64,000 bases of DNA, from contig NW_004624747.1 of NCBI RefSeq assembly GCF_000247695.1, positions 11,347,180-11,411,179 of the forward strand. The letters are read 5' to 3'. The notes beneath the pieces are model-generated. The model made no database searches. It had not been told where the DNA came from and worked only from the letters and a program-made list of their open reading frames with translations. Origin of the DNA: Heterocephalus glaber (taxonomy: Eukaryota; Chordata; Mammalia; Rodentia; Bathyergidae). The position numbers were made by a program, and so were the translations under genes. This document shows, piece by piece, positions 21,571 through 32,905 of the stretch. Numbering within the stretch: position 1 is the first letter of the stretch; each line of letters starts with the position of its first letter.

Positions 21571-22494
21571 AGAAAAATCCTGTCTTTTAGTTATTTTGAA
21601 ATGCACATTATTATAAACTGCAGTTACATTGCTCTGCAATAGATGATGTATATACTAATTACTCTGATTTGATACTCTTACAATGCATACCTGCACTGAA
21701 ATATCACGTACCCTATACATATATACAACCATTATTTGTCAGTTAAAAACAAAACTAAAATTTGTTTTGGTCAAAGCCTCCAGGTTTGTTCTGGGGTTCA
21801 ACAGCCTCTCAGGCTAGTCACAAGATCAGCACCAAGTAGCTGCCTCCCTTCCTCTTCCTCAGGCTCCTGGCCTGGGGTGCAAGGCTGTCCCAGGGAGCCC
21901 CAAGCCTATGGCTTCGTGGGGCTTTTTCATGGGGGCCACTGAGATCAACAATTTTCCATGGGAGTTAAATGTGTTAAATGTACAGTCTTAGCTTGATCTC
22001 AGCAGAGGTGTCTTCTTGACTACACAGAATGTTAGTGATTTAAATTGAGACAGAATTATCATTTCCTTCCTTTTTGCCTCTTTTTTCTCTCCTTTTCCCC
22101 CTTTTCCCTCTCTCCACCTCGCCTGTGGCTCATCCAGTCCTTCAGGTCCTACCATGGCTCTCTCAGCTATTATGGGTGAGATGCTACCCCCTGTCCAGGA
22201 GGCAGGGGTGAGCTGCAAAGACGTCCTTTCCTCTTGACTTAATCATGTGCCCTTGGCTAGGCACCCTGACTAGGAGCTGGGGGTTTTACACATATTCAGA
22301 ACTCATCATCCCTGGTTCCAAGTGTCCTACTGCAGCGAGAGCCCAGGACATGGTCAGTCCCCAGAATCCTCCTGCTCCAGACTCAGCTGCCAGGACCGCC
22401 CCTGCTTCCTGTGTGATCTCTTTCATCTTCCTGTTTGATGGGATATGGCTCTTCACCTTCCACTGCACAGGGGGTGAGTAAGTATTCTTTCTCC
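21571..22494. other. Unique sequence, no gene seen
   Basis: A CT-rich patch is at 22066-22120. A GTGAGT site at 22472-22477 follows a 78-codon frame (22245-22481) but no acceptor or domain supports an exon. Confidence 0.35.
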
Positions 22495-22640
22495 TTGCTA
22501 TACATTCTCCATCCTTATCATTTTCACTGTTGCAGAATAAGCCACTGAGTCACCGAATTTACATACCTGGCCCCCTATTGTTGAACATGAGGTGGTTTCT
22601 AGTTTTCCTTCACCTTTATGGGTAAAAGTCATAGCCTTTT
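22495..22640 (-). mobile_element. Possible old L1M tail (antisense)
   Basis: 'tacattctccatccttatcattttcac' and 'cctattgttgaacatgaggtggtttctagtttt' resemble an old L1 antisense tail. Strongly diverged. Confidence 0.4.
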
Positions 22641-22834
22641 AGAGCCTGGCTTTTCTGGGGGCCTCCTGGGTCCAATTTAAATGAAGAGAGAAAAAGCACA
22701 GGGCACAGGATTGTAGGTTATGTAGGGCTTTGGGGGGCGGAGCATCTTCCTGTCCTTTTCTGCCACCTTATAGCTGTGACTATGCAGCCTGAAGACACTC
22801 GTACAGCCCTTATTCTGGATCCACGACACTATCT

Positions 22835-22945
22835 TAGACCTCTCCACTCAAATGTCATCCCGACCTGACCATGACCTCCCCGTGGCCTTTCATCTCTCTA
22901 ACCCCCATGCCTGGTACACAAAGCCCAAGAAGAAGGAATAGAGTC
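22835..22945 (+). repeat. L2 fragment
   Basis: 'ctccactcaaatgtcatcc' followed by 'cctttcatctctctaacccc' resembles the plus-strand L2 3' region. Confidence 0.45.
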
Positions 22946-23790
22946 CAAGAAAGCTTTCCTTTCTGCCTCTGACCATCCTCATTAATAGGACCTGAGATTG
23001 CTGTGGGGCTTCAGTGACTGAACATGTTGACATTGTGTAATTTATTAGTCTGAATGACACAAATTATACCTTCCCCTCAGGACTCAGCTACGATGAGAAG
23101 CTGCTTTTCATGAGTTTATCCTGTGGCCCCAAATAAATAAGCAGAGAAACAAAAAACCTCATGAATCTTTTAAAGAGCTTATTGGCATGGGGGGAGAAAC
23201 ATGGCATTCTGAGTCTAGAAGTATCCAGTACATCAGCATTCATTGCTCTTTACCCTCTTTAATCTTTTTAATCCTCTTGCTTTTCGGTATTAATCCACAC
23301 ATTTCCCCTCAAATTTTCCTCCACTTAGAATTATCAGAAAAACAATATCCACCCAGAGCATGTCCACACACATCTGCCAGCACACTGGGGGATTGGGCTG
23401 CCCAGCCCCCGGCAGAGGTTGGGTATGGGAGCCCCAGGGGTTCTGGTTCCTGTTCTCTGCCTGCACCTGCCTGGGGGGTGAGATTAGAGGCATTAGATCA
23501 TAGTGTGGGGACACTGTCCTCTTGAAAGAAGCTTCTCAGCCATGAGCCACACCTGTGCTTACCACTCCCTAAATGTCAGCCTCGGCAGAAGTTAAGCGGT
23601 TTACAAGGTCTTGCTGAGAAATTCCATGTACCAGAAGCTGATAGAAGGTCAGCATTTTCCATTTTGAGTTTTTTCCTTCCCACTGCCCAGAGGTCTCTGT
23701 AACACTCCCCTCTTTTGGCATTTTTGAAGAAGTGCTTACAAATTCTGGCAAGGTGGCTAAGCCCTTGATGTGATTTTATCCTCCCCACAA
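22946..23790. other. Unique sequence, no gene seen
   Basis: A 112-codon plus-strand frame (23187-23525) has no recognised motif or flanking splice signals. Confidence 0.4.
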
Positions 23791-23794
23791 AGCC

Positions 23795-23945
23795 TGTGAA
23801 ATGAAGGCTCTCGTTATTTCCATTTTACACATGAAAAAACTGAAGCACGGACAGAGAGGGGTCCCTTGCCTAAAGTCACACATAGCAACGGTGGAGCTGG
23901 GCTCTGACTCATGTCTGTCTGAGCCCAGAGCCTGTGCTTTGATGT
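23795..23945 (-). repeat. MIR SINE
   Basis: 'tccattttacacatgaaaaaactgaagcacggacagagaggg' and 'cctaaagtcacacatagcaacggtggagctggg' match minus-strand MIR. Confidence 0.85.
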
Positions 23946-24116
23946 ATTATGATGTCACCCCCCAGCTGGCAAGCTGAGAACACCCCCTCCCCAGCCTGTA
24001 TCCCTTTTTGTGGTGATGCCAAGAATCGATGCAGACAGCCTGACTTCTAAGTGACAGAAGTAAGGCCTATCTGGGTACTGTAGACATCCCATCTCTGATT
24101 TCTTTGAATTTCTAGG

Positions 24117-24332
24117 GCAGAGGTCAGGAATCATGTTCCAAATCCAACCTACTGCCAGTTTATGCAAATAAAGGTTTACTGGAACATGGCAGAGTATTCA
24201 CTTATGTTTTGTCTACGGTGTTGGTGTGCTATAACAACCTAATTAAGCAGTGTGAAAGACACCATATGGCCCACAAAGCCTACAGTATTTGCCTGCTGGC
24301 CCTTAGAGAAAACTTTTTCTGACCCTAGCATC
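24117..24332 (-). mobile_element. Old hAT-Charlie-type DNA transposon (MER family)
   Basis: 'gcagaggtcaggaatcatgtt' to 'gcccttagagaaaactttttctgaccctag', with 'aaataaaggtttactggaacatgg' inside, is a widely recurring mammalian non-autonomous element. A related copy lies at 62370-62575. The exact MER number was not assigned. Confidence 0.7.
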
Positions 24333-24399
24333 TAGGATAATCATCATCTATTATCCCATAATCTGGGGGACTAGATGACAGCAACAGTATGAGTAGATC

Positions 24400-24565
24400 A
24401 TGTTTCTCGAGGGCTGTGCTAGTTGGTTTCTTGGATTATCTCATAAAATCCTCCAATAGCAACTATCTGGCAGGTTCTCAGAGAAGAATACAGTTGCAAA
24501 GCTAAAAAGCAGGGGATCTGGGACTCAAACCTGAGATGACTAACAAATAAATTGCAAAGTGCTTG
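24400..24565 (-). repeat. MIR fragment
   Basis: 'gattatctcataaaatcctcc' and 'aaagctaaaaagcaggggatctgggactcaaacc' fit minus-strand MIR. Confidence 0.65.
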
Positions 24566-24568
24566 CCG

Positions 24569-25006
24569 TGATTGGATACAGCTTGAGCGTGTCCTTTAGA
24601 GGCTCGTGTGCTGGAAGCTTGATCCAAGCTAGTGGGGGTGTTGAGAGGTAATAAGACCCTTCAGAGGCCTAATGAGATGTAGGTCATGGGGGGAGGAATC
24701 ATCCTTGGAAGAGATTAATGTACACCTCTTGGGAGTCAGTTTCTACAAAAGTAGATTTTTATAGAAAGAGCAAGGTGACCCCTGCATCTCTTTGGTTTTG
24801 CTCTTGCCCAGTGGCCTCTCCTGTACAAGGTCCTGACACAGTACCATCCACCATGTTTTGATTAAGAACAAAGGCTCTCACAGAGATAAAGCAGATTGGG
24901 CTGCCTAATCTTGGACTTTCTGCCTCTTAAGCCGTGAGCTACATAACCTTTTTTCTTTATAAAGTACCAGCTTCATGTATTTTATTATAGCAGTGGAAAT
25001 GCTATA
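24569..25006 (+). mobile_element. MaLR-type solo LTR (diverged)
   Basis: 'tgattggatacagcttgag' at the left, 'ggaggtc/ggtcatggggggaggaatc' inside, 'ttctttataaagtaccagcttcatgtattttattatagcagtggaaatgctatac' at the right are in MaLR LTR order. Ends are approximate and no target duplication is clear. Confidence 0.75.
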
Positions 25007-25865
25007 CCCCATTATAGGCATACTTTTCACATTGGTTGTCTACGTAGTAATTAACATTTGTGCTACCTGTTAGGCTGGGAAATGATATAAAATGAATAAG
25101 GGAAAGTTTCGGTCTTTGAAAAACCCATAGGCTTGTGGGAAAGCCAGGCTTCCATTTAGATCAGTGGCAAGATGGGTCACTGCAGAAAACACTTCAGAGG
25201 AAGGTATCGGAGAAAGAGCCCCCAAAGTGATTCTTGACTTGAGTCTTTAATGGCAAATGAAATTTAATAATTGGAGAGGAAAGGAGAGAAGAGGAGAAGA
25301 GAGCAGAGCAGAGCAGAGCAGAGATTTCTTAAGTAAAATCTCTGAGTAAAATCATTTCCGTGTGCTTGTGTTTAGGGGAAGTGAGAAATAGGAGAGAGAA
25401 GAAGATGGTCATAAATAACAGTAGGGGTTTGTTTGGGGCCAGATGAGAAAAATCTGGCATGTGAGTTGAGAAATTGGGAATATATTTCTTTCCCTTATCC
25501 AGAAAGAACCTCAAGTTTTTCATGCTACCCCATTTCTACCCTACTGAGGTGCTCAATAGTGCTTCTAAGAACAGAATGACAGCCCCACTAGCAGGTAATG
25601 AGTTTCGCTTAGCAGTGCCTCCTGCTCACACTGAGACCTGTCCAGGTGACAATGACTCACCCTCCTGGGATTGTTTACAGGGCTTTTAGAGAGTTTCCCA
25701 TTTGGGGTCTGCTCTGCTGGTCTCTGCAGGGGGCCATTCCTGAAGGGCTCCCATTTTCCTGCCTGTGCTCAGATGGCCGAGCAGTGGTCTTGCACCCCAA
25801 AGCAAGCACACTTGCTTTCTTGATCATTCATATGGGTGGAGCAGAGAAGGGTGTGATCCTAGCTT
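25007..25865. other. Unique sequence with purine-rich pentanucleotide repeat
   Basis: 25276-25325 is a run of GAGA/GAGCA units (the last part is repeated GCAGA). No gene is seen. Confidence 0.4.
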
Positions 25866-26040
25866 TTGAGGTCATTCAGATCCTAGCTCTGCAGTGTACT
25901 GGTTGTGTGATCTTCGCTATGTCCCTTCATTTCACGAAGCCTGAGTTTTCTCATCTGTAAAACGAGGATAATGATTCCTGTCTCATGAGTTCATTATAAT
26001 GGCAAGCACAACCTGCCACGTAGCAGTAAAGGTTGGCCAT
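25866..26040 (+). repeat. MIR SINE
   Basis: 'gatcctagctctgcagtgtactggttgtgtgatctt', 'ctgagttttctcatctgtaaaacgaggataatg' match plus-strand MIR. Confidence 0.85.
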
Positions 26041-26048
26041 CATTTTCT

Positions 26049-26139
26049 TTCTTTCTTTTTTTTTTGACTCTGGGGATCCAACTCAGAACCTTGTACTTGC
26101 GAGGCAGGTGTGGTGCCCCTGAGCTACATCCCCAGGCCT
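26049..26139 (-). mobile_element. ID-like SINE inserted at the edge of a MIR
   Basis: Minus strand: 'ctggggatgtagctcag' (box A), 'gagttggatcccc' (box B), T-rich run at 26049-26065 as its poly-A. Flanks ATCATTTTC and ATCATTGTC suggest a short target duplication. Confidence 0.9.
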
Positions 26140-27690
26140 ATCATTGTCATTTTTGACCAAACTTCTGCATGTCAGCTGTGCTGCAATAATGAAGCAATAA
26201 AACAAACAAAAAAAACCCCTGAATTTTACAAAGCCAGTATGTACGTATTATTTAATTTATTCACAGCTCTGGGGATTGCTCTACAGGGTAGATTTAACCC
26301 TCCTCCATTTGTCTCTCATTCTGGGAACATTGCCCATGCAAGACATTGTCTCCAAAAAGAAGGAACATATATTTCCAGAGGAGCAAGTGGAAACACAAGT
26401 GCTATTTAAGGCCTGAGCTCAGAACTGGTCCAGTTACTTCAACAACATATGCCAATATTTGCTATTGGATAAAGTAAGTCACATGGTCCAGCCCAGTATC
26501 AATGGGGTAGGAAGATGCATTCCACCCACAGTGACCTAAGAGTGCAAAAGGGAGGAAAAATCATGAGCCGATCTTGTTACTGCCACAATCACCAAAACAC
26601 ATAGCATGAGTCTGAGTTCAACATCCATCCTATTCTGCCTTTTGTTTCTTAACACTTAGGTCCTCCAAATATCTACCTTACAGATGTTTGAGCCCTTCCT
26701 ATCGTTTTTCTCCAGATATACAGGGTCTTAGTGGTGGGGAACTTGCACAAGGTTGTTGTCTCTCTTACTCCGGTGGATTTCTGATTGGTAGCTTGCAGCA
26801 TGAGTTTCCTGAGGGAGCCTAATTTATTGAAATGTGAAGGAAGCCCCCCTTCCATTCCCACTGTGGCTCCAAGTGTGAGGGACAATCACCAAACATTGAA
26901 TAGAGACTACCAAAATTCCAATGAACAGCACTCAGCCTTGGCCCTTTCATTCCCTCTGGCTGAAACTTTTGGTTTTCCACTGACAAAACCAGATTATTTA
27001 TTCTGGACATCCGTGGCTATTATCAAGCACAGTAATAAACAAGGCTCCCCAAATCACCCCAATACAGAGAATAATTCATTTGAAATACCAGCAGCCACAG
27101 AAAAATCAATAAGTTGGCTACATTGCATCCACCTTAACCCAACAGAGCCCTGTTGGTAAGTATTTTGGGACATAGACAACTTGAGCCTGGCCCAAGCCCA
27201 TTCAATTCCTCAGGAGAGCTTTCCAGAGAGTGCAAATTATGTCCTAATTTGTTCCAGATCCATCATCCTTTGTGGCTTCATCTGGGCACTGAGGTAGATC
27301 ATCAAAAGATGATTGGGTTGGTCAGTGAGAAACTAATGAGAAGAAAGGAATTCTGAACTCACTCGTCTGTACATTTACTCACCAGTTGTTGAGCATTTCC
27401 CATGTCCTAGGGACTGCAGTGCCCTTAATTCAATGTTTAAAAAAACAGAAGTCCCACTGGGCTGGGGAGTCTAGCACACTGGACCCTGGTTACATGCATC
27501 TTTTAAAAATAGGAGTTGTTCCACATCAGCCATTGCAACACAATTGGTTTAGGCTGATCACAGCAATGCTATTCCTATTCCCCTTGCCAGTGGTTGGCTT
27601 AGGGGTTAGCATGTGACCCAGTTCTGCCAGATGCAAGGTGAGGGAAAGAAGTCTGACAGGGGCTTTTGAGAAACTTTTTTGATTATTAAG
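26140..27690. other. Unique sequence, no gene seen
   Basis: The 124-codon frame at 26785-27159 has no recognisable domain and no paired splice sites. No repeat is recognised. Confidence 0.4.
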
Positions 27691-27696
27691 GTAACA

Positions 27697-28161
27697 TGTG
27701 TTAGTCAGCTTTCCATTGTGGTAACAAAATACCTGAGAAAATTAACTACAAGGAGAGGAAAGGTTTGTTTCAGCTCCCAGTTTCAGAAGTTCAGTCCATG
27801 ATCACTTGGCTCTGTTGCTTCTGGCCTTGTGAGGTACAGCATCATGGTGAGGTCAGGCAGTGGAGCACAGCTGTCCACCTCATGATGGATAGGAAGCGGA
27901 GAAAGAGCAAGAAAGGGACCCAGAACAAGATATGGTCCCCAGGGACACAGCTCAGTGAGCCACTTCCTCTAACTGTGTGCCACTTCCTACAGTTTCCATC
28001 CCCTCCCAATCATGCCATCAAATTATGACTCTGTGGATGGATGGAACTTGGTGAAGTCGGAGCCCTCGTGACCCAATCTCTTCCCCAAATCCTGTTAGCT
28101 GGCAACAAAACCTTCAACAATGAGCCTTTTGGGAGGCATTTTAGATAACAACCATAGTACA
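27697..28161 (-). mobile_element. MaLR-type solo LTR
   Basis: Plus-strand face starts TGTGTTAGTCAGC and proceeds 'aacaaaatacctgagaaaatt', ending 'aaccatagtaca'. It is the same family and orientation as 10711-11098. No perfect 5-bp flank was found. Confidence 0.82.
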
Positions 28162-28489
28162 CCATGAACCAGACACTCTTCACTGCTTGTAACCATGTGT
28201 GCTTGTGACACCTGCAAATTGGACAGTCATCTTACCACCCACCAGAAAATGATGCTGGCGATGTTGATGGTAGGTTGAAAAGATGAGAGGACTTTGTCCT
28301 TGCTGACATAGTTGTGCTGCTAAATCTCTACCCAAAAGGCCATACTACCTGCACACTGCCAGTTTTGGAAATAATGAAATAATTCTCAGTGTTTTAACCA
28401 GTATGTCTTGGGGTTTCTTCTTTTTGTATCCCAAAGCCTCCTAATCAAGGCAGCATGATTATTGTAGAACTCTGACTCATCTATAAAGG

Positions 28490-28600
28490 ATGACCATGAT
28501 GAGAAATGTGACCTTAGGTCATTCCTGCCCTCTCTGGGCTGTTCATTTGCCTCCATTTGTGGAATTATGGGGGATTCCTTGGCTTTCTAATGAGGATGGA
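28490..28600 (+). repeat. MIR fragment
   Basis: 'gaccttaggtcattcctgccctctctgggctgttcatttgcc' resembles the plus-strand MIR core. Confidence 0.5.
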
Positions 28601-28720
28601 GGCACAGGGGCAGACACTGGAGCCCCTTCCACCTTCAGCTTCCATCACAGTGACCCTTTGTTATTCTTCGTGGGATTGGGATCACCCTAAAGTGTTCTTT
28701 GAGGAGAGGCTTCTACTGTT

Positions 28721-29008
28721 AAAAAGGAGGAAAGGGAGGAAGAATAAGTGAGGAGAAGAGAGAAGAGAGGAGGGGAAGCAGAGGAGGAGGAAGAAGAGGG
28801 GAGGAGAGGAAGAATAGTAGAAAGAGGGGAGGAAGAGAAAGAGGGGAAGAAAAAAGAGGGAGGAAAATGAGTGGAGGAGGAAGATGAGATGAAAGAGGAG
28901 AAAAAAAGAAAGGAGGAGAAGGAAAGAAGGGGAGGGAGGAGGAGGAACCAAAAAAACAGGAAAAAAGGGAAAAGAGGAGAGAATGAAGAGGAAGAAAGGA
29001 AAAGGCAG
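28721..29008 (+). repeat. Polypurine (GGAGA)n-like low-complexity tract
   Basis: About 290 bases of nearly pure A/G on the plus strand with rare T or C interruptions. It creates spurious Glu/Lys/Arg-rich frames on plus and Ser/Phe/Leu-rich frames on minus. Such tracts can form triplex or pause polymerases; that is general knowledge, not shown here. Confidence 0.95.
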
Positions 29009-30075
29009 CTGCTCGAAAACATCCAAATTAGATTTCCAAGTTGCTCCCAGTTATTCACAGCTGAGAGAATCAGCTTTGGAGCTCATGGCCCTCTGAGCTC
29101 CCCGAGGACTCAGTCGCTGACCTCTGTGTAACCCGGCCAGGCAGGTGACGCCCTGGACCAGAGTTTCCATATCCATAGCCTGGCCAGAGTGTGTCTCCGC
29201 CCTCGTCCCTGCTGGCAGGAGGTGTTGTAACTCCTTTTAAGTTTTGCCAGCTCAATGGGCGTAGAATAATAATTCGTTGTTACTTACATTTTTCCAACTT
29301 CTAGAAAATGTGAACATTTCTCTCTATATTAGATGGTTAGCTATTTGGATTTCTTCCATAAATTCTCATTTTGCTCATTTTCTGTAGGTCATTGTTATTT
29401 TTCTGGTCAACTTTTGAAAGCTCTTTAATAGTGTGGACATTATCCAGATAGAGTATGGATTTTATCGTTCACCTGTATTACACCTGTATTTCCCCCTAGA
29501 ACTCTTTTGTTCTCTTTTCATCACATAATAATGGTACCTACTGCACAGTCACATGAGGATTAAATGACATATAATGTATGTAAGCAGTTTATTGAAGTGC
29601 AATGGTATGTGCTTCAATAAATATTTCTCTTATTTATAAGCCTTGAGTGTGGGTACGTAGCTCTGAATTTATTTGAAGTGTATGTGCTGATGGGATTAGT
29701 TAAAATTATAAGGCCAGACAGGAAAATACTTACAATCTGTTATCTTTCCTCTGCCTGTGTTTGTTCATTTGGGAGGTCGGGCAGAAGAGCTTGTCAATTC
29801 TAACACGTGTGAGACTGATTAACTGTGGGATGGAAGGGGCTCCATTATTTACTTTGCAGTAGTAAAAAGTATACCCATGGGTGGTAGTTGAGACCAATGG
29901 CAATATCCAATAAATCAGAAAAATAATGAGGTGGAGCCTGTGAGTCAGATCCACTGGCAAGTCCTGCCAGGAACATTCCTCTTCATGGAACCGGCCTCCA
30001 CCAAATATGAGTCAGAGGTGAGAGATGGCCTTTCTTGGTGAGTCTGCTGGAATTCACAAGCATGAAGTAGTCCAA
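29009..30075. other. Unique sequence, MIR remnant near 29520-29630
   Basis: 'aatggtacctactgcacagtcacatgaggattaaatgacat' (29532-29572) looks like the plus-strand MIR 3' region. The rest is unassigned. Confidence 0.4.
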
Positions 30076-30078
30076 AGT

Positions 30079-30430
30079 TGTATCAGTTGCCCACTGCTAT
30101 GATAATGCTGTGTAATAAACAACTCAAAAACGCTAAACAGTAAGCACTTAGTGATGGTGTGACTGAGTGCTTGGCTAGGCAACACTGCTGGTCTTGGCTA
30201 GGTGCACTTATACAAGTGGGGTCAGCCAGCTATCAGCTAGGGTGCCTAGGCTATTCTCCTTCTCTCTCATCTTCCAACAGGCAGCTGGGCATAGACTTAT
30301 GGCATAGACACAGGTGCAAGTACTTCTCAAGTCTGTTCTTGGGTCATGCTTGCTAAAATTCCATTGGCCAAAGCCAGTCACAGGATGAGTTGCTCTAGTC
30401 ACATGGCCAAGGACATGGACACAGAGATGA
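30079..30430. repeat. Ancient mammalian interspersed repeat, family not named
   Basis: 'tatcagttgcccactgctatgataatgctgtgtaataaac' at the left and 'cattggccaaagccagtcac...tcacatggccaagg' at the right recur in mammalian genomes as parts of one old repeat. I could not assign it reliably to LTR or DNA class. Confidence 0.45.
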
Positions 30431-30939
30431 GTAATCGGGGCCTTCACTGCAGTCTCCCACAGTGGTCCATCATATGGTCCATACAAGACTGCAGGTTACA
30501 AAAAGAGATCGACCTGGATTTTGGTACCTGTTGCTGCAGAGATTTTACCCACCCCCTGCCCTCATTTCTCCCCTGCCTATACCAACATGTTTTTCCTACA
30601 AGTCTTTGCTTCCAGCTAGCTGCCAAGGCCAGAAATCTCTTTTCAGTGTTGCCTTGCGGCTGCTAATGCCCTTTGTTTCTTTCAAGGATATTTGCATTAG
30701 AAGATCCTTATTGCTTTTCTGATGACAAGGGAACACACGCTCAGTGCACAAAGCTCGGGCACCATGGAGAATCGTGATCCAGCTCTACAGCCCTTCTGCA
30801 TGGGAACACACATGCTGAACACATCCTTACATATTCTTTTTCAGTGCCTATTTGAGATCTTTGTCAAATGTGGGGTCAGGCTTTACACAACTTGATTCTT
30901 TTTTTCTCTTGACGATACCAATACCACCACAATCCAGGT

Positions 30940-31085
30940 TTGTTTCAGGCAAGGCACTGTCAGTGGTAGATTAAAATACAGATTTCTGGGTCTCTTTCCT
31001 AAAATCTCTGTTTTAAAAACTCTGAAAGGAACCTCAGAAATCCATGTTTTAATTTGTTGTAGGTTTAAGGGGGTCTTCTTGCCTG
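30940..31085 (+). repeat. Possible MER5-type DNA transposon remnant
   Basis: 'aaaatacagatttctgggtctc' and 'ctctgttttaaaaactctgaaaggaacc' resemble the centre of MER5A/B. Weak. Confidence 0.35.
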
Positions 31086-31309
31086 GTGTTAATTCTGGAC
31101 GACGGTGGTGAAAAAATAAATACCCAGTGAATAATTGATGGAAAGGTGCCAGGCACTGTGGTAAACAGTAGAAGAGACAGCTGTGGTCAAATCACATTGG
31201 CCCAGGAGGCCTGCCCTGCCTAGGGGAAGCAGCCTGCATTTAACCTCAACTTATTTGGACTCTGCCCATTTATATCCCCCTAAGTAACCAAGAAATTCCT
31301 ATGTCTAGA

Positions 31310-31435
31310 AACTACCCATCTGTGTGTCCTTGGGCAAGTGACTTCGCCTCTCTGAGCCTTGATCAGCTCACGTGGAACATAGGAATCATAATTCAAACCT
31401 AACAGAGCTGTTGGGAAGAGTCCGGACTTCACAGG
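31310..31435 (+). repeat. MIR SINE
   Basis: 'tgtgtgtccttgggcaagtgacttcgcctctctgagccttgatcagctc' and 'aggaatcataattcaaacctaacagagctgttgggaag' match plus-strand MIR. Confidence 0.85.
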
Positions 31436-32465
31436 TATAACCCCCTCATCCCCACCTGCACCTGGCTCCTAAGAGGTCTTAAAAGAGCAGAAGCTTCTTT
31501 TCCATCACAAGATGCACAGAGCCAGGACTGGCTGGGCAGTTGGGGGGTGGGGATGAAGAGCCCCTGAAGAGGAGAGCTGAGACCACACCAGGTGTCTTGA
31601 CAAGTTAATTACGGAAAATTAGGGCAAGTCAGGTTTCTGCCTCCAGGAATCTCATATTAAGGTCTGGACGATAGTGCAGGATTTTAATCATTCTCTGGGG
31701 GCTGGTGACAAGAAAGGCTCTTCCTGCTGAGACAGATGATAAGGAGGGGAACCAATCTAAGTATGCAAATATAGCCGAGGTGGAAGCTCTGGGAGGCCTT
31801 CAGAGAGGGCCAGGCCTCTTCCGGATCTTTGCTGGCTAGGGGATTTTCCCCCAGCAAATCCCAAACGAGATCTCTGGAATCTCCAGACTTCAGAGTTATG
31901 AGTGTGGACAGATACAAAAATAGCTGCAATTCTTGGCCCTTCTGCATGTCCACTCCTTTTCCAGGTGACTTGCGCTTCTCCTATGAAAAAGTGGAGTCTG
32001 GTTCCCTAAAACCCTTAAATCTGGGCTGGCCTGGTCACTTGTTTTGTAGCCGCTCTGTGATGATCCAGGCTTAGAGGTCAGGGCTACTAGAGCACCTATG
32101 CGCTCTCTTTTTGCAAACTTGCCCAGCTGCATGATGACAAGGCCAGGCTGGATCATGGGAGGATGAGAAAACCTGGCGGACCAGAGCTGGGCCACCTCAG
32201 CCAAGGCCCTCCTGGGTCAGCCTGTGGCCACTGGTCGCCCAGACAACAGAGCCACCTCCTTGACCTCCAGCGGCAGCCAGACACATAAGGGAGCCCAGCT
32301 GGTGCTAGAAGAGTCCTGGATGACCCACCAACAATGAGAAAAGAACTGAAGCTGTGAGTTTGAGGGTAGTTTGTTAGGTAGCCACAGCTAACAGATATGT
32401 TCTTCATGAAATGATAATGACACAAAACTAATAAAATCATAGGAACAGAGAGGGAACTACCCTAT
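31436..32465. other. Unique sequence, no gene seen
   Basis: Frames of up to 102 codons show no recognised motif. GC content is moderately raised near 32200-32290 but without a CpG cluster. Confidence 0.4.
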
Positions 32466-32610
32466 ACCCCATACCAGAGACTGTGCTGAGGATTTTGCAC
32501 CCATTCCCTTGTCTCACTCGAAGTCCTGCGCAGTAGGTATGATCGGCCTCATTTTATGGAGAGGGATGCTGAAGCGCAATAAAGCTGTGTCCGATGTCTT
32601 AAGGCAATGA
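32466..32610 (-). repeat. MIR SINE
   Basis: 'gcacccattcccttgtctcac', 'cctcattttatggagagggatgctgaagcgcaataaagctgtgtccg' follows minus-strand MIR, with mutations. Confidence 0.6.
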
Positions 32611-32834
32611 CTTTCAAGTGGAGAAGCCAATCACTCAGTCCTGACTCCACAGTTTCCTTTGTGCTGCTCCCTAGAGGGCCTCCCAGGCCTGTAGAGAAGC
32701 CATTCTCAAAGAAGGTCCAGATTCCCCGACCAGTCATGGCAGCCCCTGTACAACCCAGGTGGTACCTGCTCCTCCTAGAGATCCCTCTCCAAAAACATCT
32801 ACGCTTTTGCCCAGGCTACTTACTGTACATGAGT

Positions 32835-32905
32835 TGACCTTCCCTCCTTCTTCACTTGGAAAACTCATATTCAAGCTTCACAACCCTGCTCAGGTTTTCC
32901 TTGTA
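32835..32905 (+). repeat. L2 fragment
   Basis: 'ccttccctccttcttcacttgg' to 'caagcttcacaaccctgctcagg' resembles the plus-strand L2 3' region. Confidence 0.4.

Noticed and set aside
28682..29131. Ser/Phe/Leu-rich and Glu/Lys/Arg-rich frames of 86-123 codons
   Set aside because: They are translations of the polypurine tract on either strand.
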